Assembly: GCA_905250025.1 (NCBI GenBank)
Contig: CAJNOJ010000013.1
Location: 434,001 to 498,000, forward strand
Source: Adineta ricciae
Lineage: Eukaryota; Rotifera; Eurotatoria; Adinetida; Adinetidae
Length of the DNA: 64,000 bases
Direction of reading: 5' to 3'
The notes under the pieces were generated by a model that saw only the letters and a list, made by a program, of their open reading frames with translations, was not told the origin of the DNA and searched no databases. This document shows positions 11,772-25,200 of the stretch, piece by piece (position 1 is the stretch's first letter; every line of letters begins with the position of its first letter). Both the position numbers and the translations under genes were made by a program.

Positions 11772-13038
11772 ATGTTGAGAAGACAAGCTCGTTTACGACG
11801 AGAGTATATCTATAAAAAATCGATTGAACAACGTCAGAAAACAATCGAAGACAAAAAGAAACGATTGAAACAAGCGATTGATGGTAATATTCTAGATTTT
11901 TGCATGATAAATAGAAAGAAATGTTTTTTTTTGTTATTAGAAAATAGAAAAATACCAACAGATCTTCGTGACGAAGCATTGAAATTACAACAACAAACCG
12001 ATTGGGACGATGCTGGCGCAGAAGGTCCGTTCGATTGATCGTTCGAGAGATCAAAACTCACTTGTTCTACTTTCTGATAGGTATTATTTCACCTGAAGAT
12101 GATGAATATCGCTGGGCTGGTGTCGAAGATCCCAAAGTAATTATAACAACATCACATGATCCTAGTTCAAAATTAAAACAATTTTCCAAAGTACTTGACA
12201 GAAATATATCGGCTACTGGAATTCATCTTGTTTCTCGTTGTTTAGGAACTGAATCGTTTGATACCTAATTCTCAACGTATCAATCGTGGTAACTATAATT
12301 CACGGCAAATCGTCGAAGCTTGTCGTAGCAATCAAGTGACCGATCTCATTCTTGTTCAAGAAACCAGAGGCGTACCAGGTTAGTTCATAATTGACTACCA
12401 TTTCACATATGAATTCCTAATTGTTTCAGATGTTATTCAAATCAGTCATTTTCCATACGGGTAACTCTTCGATGTGCTGTAAAATAGACTTCTTTCTTTC
12501 TGTCGATTAGACCAACTGCATCATTTTCATTGAGTAATGTCGTGATGCGGCATGATGTGCCGGATGTTGGTCCGATGTCTGAGCAATATCCACATCTAAT
12601 ATTCTCAAATTTAACTTCGAAATTAGGACAGCGAACGAGCAACATTTTGAAATATCTGTTTCCTGTGCCAAAAGAAGACAGTCATCGAACGATTACATTT
12701 GTTAATCAAGATGATTTCATTTCATTTCGGTTCGATAATAGGAGAGAATGTTTCGTATTTGCACTTCGACTTTCTTTCGTTTCGTAGGCATCATGTGTAC
12801 AAGAAAAAAGAAGGTCAAATTGAACTAACAGAACTCGGTCCGCGTTTTGAAATGAAATGTAAAAAAGATACAATTGAAATTCTGCTCAATGAACTTGATG
12901 TTTGTTTTTCTAGTGTATCAAATCAAACTAGGTACTATTGATCAATTGGATGCATGCGATACCGAATGGCAATATCGTCCGTTTATGAATACAACAAAGA
13001 AACGGCAATTTCTTGCCAAGGAAAATGATAAAGAATAA
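11772..13038 (+). CDS. IMP4: IMP4, U3 snoRNP protein (Brix domain)
   Basis: A nucleolar Brix-domain protein of the Mpp10-Imp3-Imp4 complex, which helps U3 snoRNA base-pair with pre-rRNA during small-subunit processing. Eight exons join in phase: 11772-11883, 11941-12024, 12081-12190, 12246-12378, 12430-12460, 12511-12729, 12788-12858 and 12914-13038. They give 294 residues against about 291 in human. Diagnostic stretches are the basic N-terminus [47 protein letters not shown] and [11 protein letters not shown], all in family order. Exon 5 is only 31 nt. The intron after 12024 starts GTCCG, a weak donor, but the joined frame and the homology both demand it. Confidence 0.95.
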
Positions 13039-13268
13039 AGAAGAAAAATTTGTTCTTCTGTGTTTTTTTTTCTTCTTTCTTTTTTGTTTGTTTATCATAG
13101 AAAAGTTATGGTTTCTGTGTAAAGAAGAGAAGGAAAAAAGAAAAATTGTTGTTTTGTGTTTCAGATTGGTTCTTTTTGTTTTAATGCTCGATCGATCAAA
13201 GCATATTGAAATAGTTTGATTATGGTGCTAGAAGGATCATTCTAAGAACATTTCTACCAAGTAGAGAC

Positions 13269-16200
13269 ATGTCATTATTCAAAGCGCGTGAATGGTGGTC
13301 CTGTCAAGTTGGTTCGGGTGAACAATTTGATTATGGTTGTTTGAAAACTGGTTCATTTAATGAAGACTCGAACAGTGAGTTTGAGTGAACTACTTGACAT
13401 TTTCAGTTTTCGAATGTTTAGATAAAATTATCGTCGGAAGTCAATCGGGTATATTGCGGATTTATAATCCAAGTGGTTCAGAAGGCGATTCGTTGACGCA
13501 TAATCATGCCACTGATCTTCTTTTGGAAAAAAATCTCGGCATGCCAATCGTTCAAGTAGAAATAGGAAAATTTATCAGGTAAATCAGTGGAAAACTATCT
13601 TTACTTATGTATGAATGAGTTTGGAGATGTTGATTATGTACTTCCGATTTGCATAGTCAATGAAATTGAATTTCCAGCAGTTGGTGAGATTTGACAAGCT
13701 TTTTCTCTGTTGTATTTTAGTACATCATCAATCAATCAAATTGCCGTCTTGTTTTCGCATAAGCTTTCAGTTTACGATTATACTGGTAAATAGATTTGGT
13801 AATCGAAGAGTGAAATGATGAAGATTTGATTTTTGTTAGAACATTCTGGTGTGGCCGAACATGGTCGACAGATTGATTTAGAATTAAATTATGAGCATAA
13901 CTTGAATCGTCCAACGTTTAACATGTGTAAAGGACATTTTGGAAGCGGCGGAAGAGGAAGTAAGAAAAACTATTTACATATATGTGGAGTTGCATTCAAT
14001 ATTTTCCTAGATAAAGATTCGCCTAATCAGGAGTACATTTGTGTTCAAACACTTGACGGTGTTTTGTTTGTTTTCGAACACGAACGACAATCGATGGTGA
14101 AGTCTCTTCCAAATACGTATATTCCTGGTCCACTGTGTTACCTCTCCCGATCGGATGCATTTTTAACTGTTTCAAGTAGCTATCGTCTTGAGTGTTATAA
14201 GTAAGTGAAAAGAAAAGAAAAAGAGATATTCAACATCGATTCCAAATTAGATATCAAACTTTGGCAATATCAAGTGGAGTTGATCATGGATCGAATAACA
14301 ATGATGTACGACGTAAAGGTGTTGAAGATGAATCTTCGCTCTCTGTTTCTCAATCGTCGAAGCGAGTCCTACCAGAATGGACATTCAATTTAGGTGAATG
14401 TGCCCTGGGAATACAGACGACACAACGAGTGAGAAATACACCACAAACGATTATAGTTCTAGGTGAGAAGACGAATGATAAGCGTAACTATTTCTTATGT
14501 ATGTATCCTTCTTAGGTGAACGGAATTTATTTTGCTTGAGCGACAACGGACAATTAATATTTATGAGTAAATTCGAATATAATCCAAGTTCATTTATTAT
14601 TTATAACAGTGAAAATAATAATGGTAAGATAACCGTCAGAAATCAATCAAGCAAAAACAACACTCTTCTGACGAACATCTTCTCCTAATGTTCCTATTTA
14701 GTTCAACAATCGGATTCATCCACTTCAAGTGTTCGATACATCATTGGCACACACTCTCACACTTTGTTTATCGTCCAAGATGCGCACATTCGTTGGGCAG
14801 CACATGTGGATTCAATACCCGTTCAAATTGAAGTATGCACCCTCCAGTAAGTTCATTCAGTTGCGAAAACAACCACATGTTGGAACTTTTCTTCCTAACA
14901 AATATTGCTTTGCAGAGGAATACGTGGAATGATCTGTACATTGAGTGAAACAGGTTTATTACAATGTTGTTATTTGGGTACGGATCCTGTATCCACATCT
15001 ATTCCAACTATCATGCCAAGTACAATGATCAATGTGCAAGATGCTGAGGAACAATTAGCGAAATTGAATAAACAAATCAAGCAAGCAATGAATGATCCAA
15101 GTAAACTACAATCGAATTATCTATGATTGATATGAGAGAAAAGCCTTTTGTCTTTAGCTTTGGTCGTCAAACGAAAAGCTAATGCCCAGGTGCTTATTCA
15201 AATCGAAGATACTCATCAATATTCGGTTTGTACTGAAAAATTCCTTGATCTATAATAATATCGCTTGAAAACATTTAGATGACAGATGAAACACGATTTC
15301 AAAGAAGTGATGTTGAATCGAATGTACCAACATTGAATTTGAATGTTCGAGTAAAAAGTAATGAAGCTATTCAAAATGTTCTCTTGACTGTTCATGTCAA
15401 CAGTCCATTATGTGCACAACCAAATGAAATTCGAATGGGAAATATCGGTGGTTTGTATCGAATTAATAACATCGAATACAAAGAAGAGCGTTCGTTTAGG
15501 TACAGCCGCTGTTGGTACAGGAACAGTTGCTTTTTGGATGAGAGAAGATCTCACACCGTGGAGTCTCGAAGCGACATTTACGATCTCATACAACGCAATG
15601 TCAGATAGTAAACGAAGTTTTAACTGAATAACAAGATCAACATGTTAATGAAATTTCCTTTTTACATTCAGATGTTTGCCATACGATTCAAAAAGCATAC
15701 AAATTACCATTGAAACTAGTAGCACGTTCATTTCAGCAAGTAGCATCATCTGCAGCTGGTAGCCAATGTAAAATAACATTAGGTGCCAACAAACCTGTCG
15801 TAGATTTGAACTTACTCTTTCCAGGTAAGGATTGTTTTTCTTTTTCCAGATCATATTGACCTACTTCCTTCTTCAGAACTCTCATCGGGCGATAGCAATC
15901 AACAGCAAGGTTTAACTACTCGATTTTATGGTTCGAATGAAAGTATTTCCATCTTAGCTTCATCGAAATCACGTAAAAGCTTCTTAGAACACTTTGGCGT
16001 ACTAAACTTTCCCCTCGTCTTCTAGAAAAATATCGTTTTCAAGCTGATTCTCTTGCTAGTATTTGGCTATTTTGTCATTTACTTATCGAAAGATTACATG
16101 CATCATCTCCGACAATTGATTTTGAATTTGGCGATCCATTACCATTGGATGATTATTTTCTCTTAATCGATCGTCATTATGAATTACGTGTCGAATGCGA

Positions 16201-17540
16201 ACAGATCAATTCAACACTAGATGTATGTTCAAAACAATTTCGGGCGATACAAAAACGTTTATTAAACAAATTCAAAGATAAAACACCTACATTACTCGAC
16301 AATTTAGATATTTTATTAGAAAACACCAATCAACAGGTAAATACTACCCTTGAGAAAGCTAACTTTCATCGCTTAATTATGTTAAATTTTCAGATTCTTG
16401 CATTAGCTAACCGATACGAACAGTGTCGTTATGAATTAAATCGTGCTTCACATGATTTATCATGTGCAACCAAACTCATCTGCCTTCTTTTGAAAACTAG
16501 TGTAAATTTATCAAATGAAAACGCACAATTACTTAATGCTATTCTATCACCCGTTACTTCAGATGACAATGAACAGGTATGATGAAAGTAGGCATGAGTA
16601 CATTCTCGAAAATGTTTCTTCCTCTTCTGAAAAATCATTTAAAACAAATTATCCATTATTCATAATAGAAACGGAACCGTTTCGCTAATCAAGTAGCTAT
16701 TCATTCTAAATGTTCGTTTACATAAAAGAGAAAAAACAACAAGAAAGAATTATAACAACATATGCGATTACGAGTAATCCGTTATACATACGTTTATCTC
16801 TAGGAGAATATGATCACCAGAGCTATGGTTCGTATTGAGTACACAATATTGTTTTCGATTCTTTTTTTCCCCGGAGGATCTAATTATTTCCTATTCGAAG
16901 AGATCGATCAAATGACATTTTCTCGATTCCCATGTTAGTGAATAATTTTATTGAGTCTAGTTCATATTCCACGAGCATAGTTTCGAAAACGATTTTCGTG
17001 AGGATGAATTTATCAACCGATTGTTTACTTTGATCCAGGGTTGGGAGGAAACTGTTGATGCATCAGTCAACTATGCGTTGCGTACTGTTCTCGCACGTTC
17101 GAAAAATACTGATCTGGGTACGACACCAAGTACAATTGGTAATTCCACAGCCAATTTGGATATAAGTCGTTTAAAGAAGCGTATCCAGACATTATGTGAA
17201 CGTTTAGAAAAAGGTGGTTCGTTAGTTTCATCAAGTTCGTCTACAGATCATAATAATTCAACAGATGGTATGCTGTATATTGAAATTCTTCCTCAGAACT
17301 ATCGTTATCTGTGTTGTAGCATATAGATCAACAAGACAATCGAAACCACTCACATCCAATTATGGTGAAGATGATGATGAATTACCTAATGGTGATGATG
17401 ACAGTAAGATATTCGAATTTCCCTTGACAGAACACGAAAAGATTCCTGCTATTTTGCTAGGTCCATTTCGTCTCTTACCGTCCAATAATTCCCGTACACA
17501 GTATAACAATAATAATAATAATAACGATGATGATGATTAA
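13269..17540 (+). CDS. BBS9: BBS9 (PTHB1), BBSome subunit
   Basis: A core scaffold subunit of the BBSome, which carries membrane proteins in and out of cilia. Eighteen exons can be joined with every phase consistent to 941 residues (human is about 887). Exon bounds are 13269-13374, 13422-13578, 13721-13785, 13840-13959, 14011-14200, 14251-14462, 14516-14623, 14702-14846, 14916-15100, 15158-15225, 15279-15447, 15500-15607, 15672-15824, 15877-15972, 16026-16336, 16394-16576, 17039-17267 and 17320-17540. The start MSLFKAREWWS is diagnostic. The N-terminal beta-propeller contains KIIVGSQSGILRIYNP, VQVEIGKFI, QTLDGVLFVFEHE and GERNLFCLSDNGQ. The C-terminal half has the KDKTPTLLDNLDILL and GWEETVDA helices. 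It ends in an Asp/Asn-rich tail. Most introns are 47-70 bp; intron 16 is 462 bp. Confidence 0.95.
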
Positions 17541-17915
17541 TAATTATCAATATTTCTTTGTGAATGTTTTTATTCTCTAATCCTCCGTCCAATTTTTTTG
17601 TTTGGTTATTCTATTTTTTATACGTTGTCTTATTCTACGCTTTTCTCTCTCTCTCTCTCTCTCTCTCTTCTACGTTCTTACTTGATGTTGTTCCTTGTTG
17701 TACTGCCGGCTTTTTATGTATCATGATGAATTCTTTTTTCTTCTACGCGTGAGTTTGTCTTCTGGGAAAAAATGAGAAAAAAAGTCTACAGATTTTGTTC
17801 GTTCTCTCGCTCTGTCGCTCACTATATATATATATCATCCGATTGGAAAGAAAGTCAGAGACATTTGCATTTTGTTCCAAGAAAAAGAAAACGTTCGACA
17901 CTATCGACAAAACCC
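17541..17915. other. Intergenic with CT dinucleotide tract
   Basis: No gene supported. It contains a CT-repeat tract at about 17645-17668 and a short TATATA run near 17824-17834. It probably covers the BBS9 3' UTR and the promoter of the next gene. Confidence 0.5.
17645..17668. repeat. (CT)n simple repeat
   Basis: An uninterrupted run of about twelve CT units between BBS9 and the next gene. It is a common promoter-proximal microsatellite and may act as a GAGA-type element. Confidence 0.9.
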
Positions 17916-18694
17916 ATGGCGCTTCAACTGACTCTATCATGTGATTCGGATAAAACCGAAAGTGGTCCCGTGCTCATTCATTCAACTGGAGTTGAGCATT
18001 ACAAAATTCCACCGGATGTGGTAGGTACACAGGAGTTTCTAAGGTCATTGGATGCTAAACGAGAAGTTGAAGTCGATAGTCAAACTCAGTGAATTGTTTT
18101 GCATTGCTGAACAAAGTTTTGTTTTTGACACATTTTCTCGTTATAACAGTATTATCAATGAGTGAATTTTATATTAGCCACAAAAAAAAGAATGAGAAAT
18201 AGGATCGACCGTTGATATTATTTTCCATATTTAATAGTGTAAGTTAATAATAAAAACTGAATTTCCCTGGAGATTGTGATATTCAATAATAATAGTTTTT
18301 CATAGTCCGTAATGCAGAAAAAAAGCAGAAATGAAACTTTACAAGCATGAATTTGTCTTAGATTCGCATATTACAAGAAACTTTGACGAACGAATTGTTA
18401 TCTGACCATGCCGATGGTGTACTCTGTAACGAAGGTTCTCAACGGGTTCTCGATATTCTTCTTCAAAATGGATTTACGTTACAGAATCAATCTGATGAAG
18501 ATGGTAAGACGACGTGGGTAGTTGAAAAAGGTGGTGATGGTGAAAGTGATCGTTCGGTTCAACCTCCGGATAATTCCAATACAACAGGTGACGATGAAAA
18601 TGGAGATGATGCTGGAAATGAAGATCAAGGTGGTGGCGAGGAAGGCGGTGAAGAAGGTGGCGAGGAAGGTGGTGAAGAAAAGGAAGAAGAATAG
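17916..18694 (+). CDS. Unknown protein with acidic Gly/Glu-repeat tail
   Basis: I do not recognise the family. The first coding block from the ATG at 17916 begins MALQLTLSCDSDK and contains EHYKIPPDVVGTQEFL. The second block (from about 18362) contains LLSDHADGVLCNEGSQRV and DGKTTWVVEKGG, and ends in repeated GGEEGGEE units. The obvious donor at 18089 and the acceptor at 18361 are out of phase with each other: that splice gives an early stop. A GTAGGT donor inside the first block (about 18019) would be in phase with the acceptor. The exact junction is therefore unresolved, and two isoforms are possible. The protein is small, soluble and very acidic at the C-terminus. Confidence 0.55.
18630..18691 (+). 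repeat. Gly/Glu-coding tandem repeat
   Basis: A short imperfect tandem repeat of a GGC/GGT-GAG/GAA pattern within the coding sequence, encoding the GGEE tail. The unit boundaries are exact enough for slippage-driven length polymorphism. Confidence 0.7.
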
Positions 18695-19223
18695 ACAAAG
18701 ATACATTGAAACTTATCATTTATCAAAAACAACAATAACTCTTCGCTTGATTCATCTTTTAGCATTCATCTTCTATAGCTATATATATATATATATCTTA
18801 TCGAATAAAGCGTATATATACTTTTCTCATGCTTTCTTCAAGAATAAAACAATTGACTTTCTGATTCATTTATTAAATGTAATAATAACCAAAGAGAAAT
18901 CAAGAGCTTTATAAATCATAGTTCGGAATAGTTTCTTCTATGTTTTTCTCAAGTATAATACTCACACCATAGCCGAAAAGTCTCAAGTGATTTAGCTATG
19001 AATGTTGACCAGGGATTGACGCAAATATTGCTAATTAAAAGTACACTTTTTACAACGATAACAACTAATTTAACAGTCAAAGATACAAATAAAAAGATTC
19101 CTTTCGTATTCAAATGATAGAAGCTTTGAGTGTTGAACTTTTGTTTTTGTATGTATGCATCACTTTCCAATTTTTATTAAATATTTATACTAGAAAAAAG
19201 AATGAGGAGACATTTTCGATCAC
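18695..19223. other. Convergent intergenic region
   Basis: It lies between the 3' end of the acidic-tail gene (+) and the 3' end of CFAP74 (-). AT-rich, with a TA dinucleotide run near 18780-18797 and several AATAAA-like signals. No gene is supported. Confidence 0.5.
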
Positions 19224-22200
19224 TTAGGTGGGACTCTCAATTTCTTGTAAAGATTCTTGTAGTGTCAACTGTTGACTAGCACCAGTGACGGACGCATTGG
19301 AACGAGTGCTCGTTGCTATAGTTAATCGATGTTTTGACGGTCGTAATAATCGTTTATCCGAAAGTGAAGCTGGATCGACAAAACCAATTAAAACAACGCG
19401 CCATGTTCGTGTGACATCGCCTTTGGTTATCACAGTGACTGTTGCTCGAGAGGCTTCATTCACCTAATAAAAAGATATAAGAAACCAATCAGTTCGAAAA
19501 CGACAAAACTTGCATCGAAGTTTGATGGTGGTGTCCAAGTAATTTTTACAGCTTTTTCTGTACCCATTTCTACGGAAGTCTAAAAAGTAAAGCAGAGACA
19601 AAACATAGATACTCTTCAACACTCATTAAATATATACCTTAGGATTATCCACAATGAAACCTTCGTTATTAATATCTTTCATATTATCGAATGAATAATC
19701 ACCATTCTACAATCATAAATCTTTCTACGATTGAAATGAAACTATGGTAGATCTTACTCGTTTAGTTCCACTTGTTGCCGCACAGCCGATCATCAGTTCA
19801 CGTTGAGCAGGTACATATTTACCATTGGCCATCTGCGCACAGAGTAAAACAACAATGTTATTCGGCGCTCCTTTTTCAGTCGGATCTAAAAAAAGTAAGT
19901 TCGTGAGTACCACTATGAACAAAAAATTCGATTTAAATCAAATCTAACCAATGGCTTGCATTTGCGAAGTTACAATATCGCTGATATTCGGTAGGAGACT
20001 TTTCTGCACAACATTGGCATTATCTAGTGGTCGAATAAACATGGTATTTTGACGACCACTACCACGCAAACGAAATTCGAGTTTCACAGGCTATAAAAAT
20101 TTATTTAGAATATAAATATTCAAATTTTATGTTTTAAGACCAACCTGATCCGAGATAGTTATACGAACAAGATCCGAAAAGAAGTCAGAGTCATGGTCAG
20201 GACTGAAGATTACGGTCAGTTGCTTCTTACTGCCAGCTGGAATGACTCCATTCACTGGGGTTATGTCAAACACGGATCGACCACTTAAATTTTGTGGACC
20301 TAAGAAGTTATTCATGCGTCAGAAGAGAACGATCATTTGTATTCTACCTAACTTACCGATCATGTGTTTATTCGAGTCAAACGTAGCACCCCATACATTT
20401 TTATTTTCTTGTTCAATTCGATTATTTACATATTGACTGGCTAAATCAACCCGAAATGTAACTTCAGTCTCTGATTGATTAATAATCTATAGAAAATGGA
20501 AATTTTTATCAAATATTGACAACATCAATCAAATATAGAAACAAGAATGATCAACTATGATGACAACAAAGCTCTTTCTTTCATTCTCTCTGCATCTTTT
20601 TCAATAACATTGACACCTTTACCAGCGAATTTCTCGGGCCCCAGTTCTGTCACTTTAAATCCTCCACTGCGATACTTGGCACTCGGTCGCTTTCCAGGAA
20701 ACGAAAATATTGCATTGAACCATGTTTCTTTTACATACCAAGGCTCGAAAAAGTAGCCCGTACGCTGATATCGACCGTCTTTGGTCATTGGACAAGAGCG
20801 TGAAGCCTGACCGCGCTTATCTGGATAGATACGTGGTAGTGCGCAATGTACGAGAAGAAAAGCTCGACAACGAAAGAAAAATATTGTCAATTGTTTTATC
20901 CAGTGCGGTGGTTGCTCAAACCCCATAGCTAAACGAAGTCTTTCGTCTACCAGTGAAATGAACACTTTTCGAACCAATTTCCGCATACAATTTGGATATA
21001 TCGAGAGTAGTAATTCTATTGTTGCTTCTCCACATATTTGATTATCTTTCGAATAAGTCATATGTTGGATTTCATAATTGACTGACCAAGTTTCTAAGTC
21101 TTTTAAAGTCAATGGAATATTTTCAATACCCATTCGCGCACCTAATTCTCGCCAGAAGAAAACTCGTGCTTCGCCTTCAACGGGTGCAAGAGGTCGCCAG
21201 TCATATTTAACTGCCCAACGGCAAGGTTCAAGTACGAATAAACTTAGTGTATAAAGCATATCATCATTACTTATTCGACCTCGGTACAGATTGTGAAGAT
21301 AATTTATACGCGCTGTTGCCATTCGAGCTCGAGGCGAATCGAGATCATTTTCAAAACATTCAGAGAGAAGAACACCGGTATCTTCTGCTCGACGACCAGC
21401 TACTTCTAATCGAGCTAATTGATCAGTTTGAACAAGTAAGCGTGAAATGCTCGGAATGCCATATGTTTTAAAGAGAGCAAATGATATCGATAAACCAGAT
21501 ATATAGGGCATGTCGAAGAAAGTAGATAGCCGACTGATTTCATGTCCTTTTTGATAATCAAGAGTGTTTATGTCGTATTGATTCAAGATTGACTGAAGAC
21601 GACGAAAACGAAAATAACGGCAGGCTAGTAAATATGTGAACAAAAGCGCGAGAAATAAAGTTGTAGTACAAATTGCCACCATTACTAGATACCCGACTCG
21701 ACGGAAAGTATGTATTTGTAAGATTATGAAGTATGAGTGGAAAAAGAATCGTTATAGGCAACGTTTTCAACAAGGTGAATAAACATGCAGAACGAATACA
21801 ACACGTGTACAAGATAAAGAAAATCTTTGCTTTCTTTTCTATTTAGCTCACATAATGCAATATGAGTGATGATTTCTCGAAACCGGTTTAGTTATTGATT
21901 AGATTCTGTCTTACCTGAAATGATTTTTCAATGTGATCTTTGGCGAGAACACAACCCATTTGAAATGGAGTGTTTGTATCAAACGATAATTGAACATTAG
22001 GTTTAAGACCCACTCCTAATAGAAATGATCATCAAAATTGCTTTTTCAGAGAGATCAGCGAATTTCTACCTTTGAGACATAATGTTAACTTTGAACTTTC
22101 ACTAGTCAATTCAAGTGTTTCTAAAAACTATTGGAAACATGCGTTAGTGATGGTAAAAGATATTCTATTTCTATGTTTTGAACACACCTCAACGGTGGCA

Positions 22201-25200
22201 TTTGGTGTAAATGTTAATTTGATTGGCGCTGTACCACCTGGTTCTATCTTTCGTAGGGCATTCAATAATCGGAATGGTCCATCGATATTCAATAGAGCAC
22301 TACGTAACTAAATCACTCGATATGTTAAGACGAAAGATTGTCATTTAGTTGAGATTTACTTGAATTGGTTTATCAGTGATATTTTGTACGAGAACTGTTC
22401 GTGACAGTTCTTGACCAACTGACGCCGATCCAAAATCAATCGTAGTCTGTCCGTAATCGGAGATAACGATCAATTCTGGTTTAACAATTGGACAATGAAC
22501 TTGGAGAAACAGAGTATTAGCCACACTATTCATATGTTTATCTATTAAACGACAGAGAAATTGGTAAATATTCTTACTCATAGTTTAATATGCCAGGCCG
22601 TTGACATTCACCCGATGCAACATAACATGGAATAAGAAACGACGCCAACGATGATGGAAATGATTTCATCATAGATAATTGAGCCAGTGACCATTCATTT
22701 GAACTAAACATTGAAATGATTAGACAAAGAAAGCGATATAATGTTCAGTAAAGGTGACTAACTGTTCTGGTGCCGGTGAAATAATGTCACCACTGGTACT
22801 TGTAGTTGTATCACGTCGTCGACTGATGGTATTTGATCTATGTTTTGACTAGAATCATCTAGTGTGAAGAAAATCGATGGAAAATCTGAATATTCTTACG
22901 TCGCCTTTGTTTGGTGAATCTTTTCCATCCGCTTGTCGCCTCGCGTCCGCTTCTTTGATGCGAATAGATTCAGTACGTATATCAGCAGGATCCAATTTCG
23001 GTGCCAAGCGAACCGTTATCTTTTGTCTCTAAACAGCAACGGACGAACACGTGAATGACTAACTATTAGGGAACAAAAAACTGACCGTGCCAGGTTCAAC
23101 TGTACCAACAAGGGGTGAGATAGTAATTGGTGCATTTTCTGGCACTTCAAATTGAAAGGATGTTGGGCCAACGGCAGCAAATTCGCCTGAACAAGCGTGT
23201 TTTAATATATGTGTCTGTTAACAAAAGAGAAAAGTGTTCTATACCGTTGCCAATACGTGGTACCGGATGTCGAAAATGATTCTTATCTAAATGCCGATTA
23301 TCAACGTAGAAAGTAGCAATCGATTGATCGTTGATTGGTGTTGCAGGAAAGTGAATAACAGTCGACGAAAGTGAGAGAGGTGGTAAAACACCAACGCCTT
23401 GACAATCGAAAGTAAACTCTCTGGAAGAAAACCACATATCTCATGTCAATTACACAAAAAATACAAACGCACCGATTGATTAGAGATCTACAGGTCAATG
23501 TGCACTGATACTCCTTTGTTGCCGAAGGACTGAAGAGAACATGTAAAGGAATCGTTTCTTCCGGTAGTAATGTACCGAAACCATCGTTTGGTTGCACTTG
23601 AATGTACTACACGCAAGAGAAACAGTATATGCCAATGGAAACGCGAATGTTAACTTACATCTGGGAGATTCACAAATCCAAATGGTTGAGCCAGTAATGA
23701 ATTATTTTTTAAATGTATCTTCGCCACAACACTTTCGGTGGTAGTACAACATCCAAAATCGATATGTTCAACATCAAATTGTAGATCACTGGTGGTTAGT
23801 ACTGCACTTATACTGAATGGAACTGTTCGAATTTGATCGGCTACTTTGATTTCCAATGGCACAATCAATGTGCTATATGTTGGATCGAATATTTCAATCG
23901 GTAAACCATCATCAACGATTGACGGACGAGCAGTTAGTTTGATCTGTAGATTGAAACTTGATTTTGCTTGAATGTAGGCTGTGCGTGGAACAATTTCAAT
24001 ATGATTCTGTAAGGCGCGCGGTTGGATATCAACGGACACACGAAGTGCGGCCGAACTTCGATTACGAAGCACCAGTGCATCTTGATACAGACGATCGAAC
24101 ATGCAAATTTTAAAATCAGTGGAAGGATTTTCAACCCAAACAGGAACGTCAATTGATTGAGCATTGATTGAGAATTTCAACTGAAACAAAAAAACCAGTG
24201 ATTCGACAAGAAATGAATATTTATCATTAAAAATACTTCGGAATGATTTTGGTCAAACGCAATAGTATATTCTTCATGGAATGTTCCAGCTACCGGAGCA
24301 GTGAACTCAATTGGAAACGATATCGATGAATGTGATGCAAGGAAGCCCTGATCAGCCGCTTTTATGGTAAAAACTTCAACGTATTCTTTCTGAACAAGAT
24401 CGGCTACATCTGCAAGACAACATTCATCTTAATTTAATATGGATTTCCAAAAATACCTGGCGTAGATGCTGGTTCTTTTGTTTTCTTCTGATCTTTCTCG
24501 TTTTCGGCTTGTTCACGACGCAACACACTTGTTTTCACCAAACGATAATTCGTACCCAGTCCACCATTGTTACGCAAGGTAATACTTTGATGAAGACGTT
24601 CATCAACAACTGTTGTTCCAACATTGACTGATGTTTTATCCAAGGATAACTAAACATGAAAATATTTGAACGATAATTGCTGATCAAAATACAAACAAAA
24701 TTTTGTCTTCGCTAAATTGTTTATCTACCTCAACTTTCTTGATTTCACAACGAATTGGAACAGTAAACATGCCTGTTTGGGCAAGAAATTTGATTTCACC
24801 ACGAAGATTTTCATTGATCTATGAAAACAGAATTGATCCAAGATAAAAATATCAAAACCGCTCTATTCACCTTCGGTTCGAAAGTAACATGAAGATAACA
24901 CGACATTCCAGCCGAAATCATTCCTGGTGGTTCAAATCTATGAATAATCAAAGAATTGCAAGAAAACCATTTCGAGAAGCAAATAAAAATACTTCAGTGT
25001 AATGAAATCTTTCAACGATTCTGACAGATCGACTAATTTGAGTGTATTGATTGTTAAGGTTACATTGGTCAACGTTACTCGTGTTCGATATATTTTTCCG
25101 ACATCGAAATCCTACAGAAATGAACACATATCCATCAAACAGATAAGCTTTGTTTTGGACAAACTTTGAAATAAATTTCTGTTGGGTCACTTTTGAACGG

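Noticed and set aside
17772-17915. Upstream in-frame start for the acidic-tail protein
   Set aside because: It would add a basic stretch with low-complexity codons right after a CT repeat and TATA run; the ATG at 17916 begins the conserved-looking part.
20722-21471. Plus-strand frames opposite the mpaB-like gene
   Set aside because: They mirror the codon structure of the long minus-strand frame and contain no recognisable motif.
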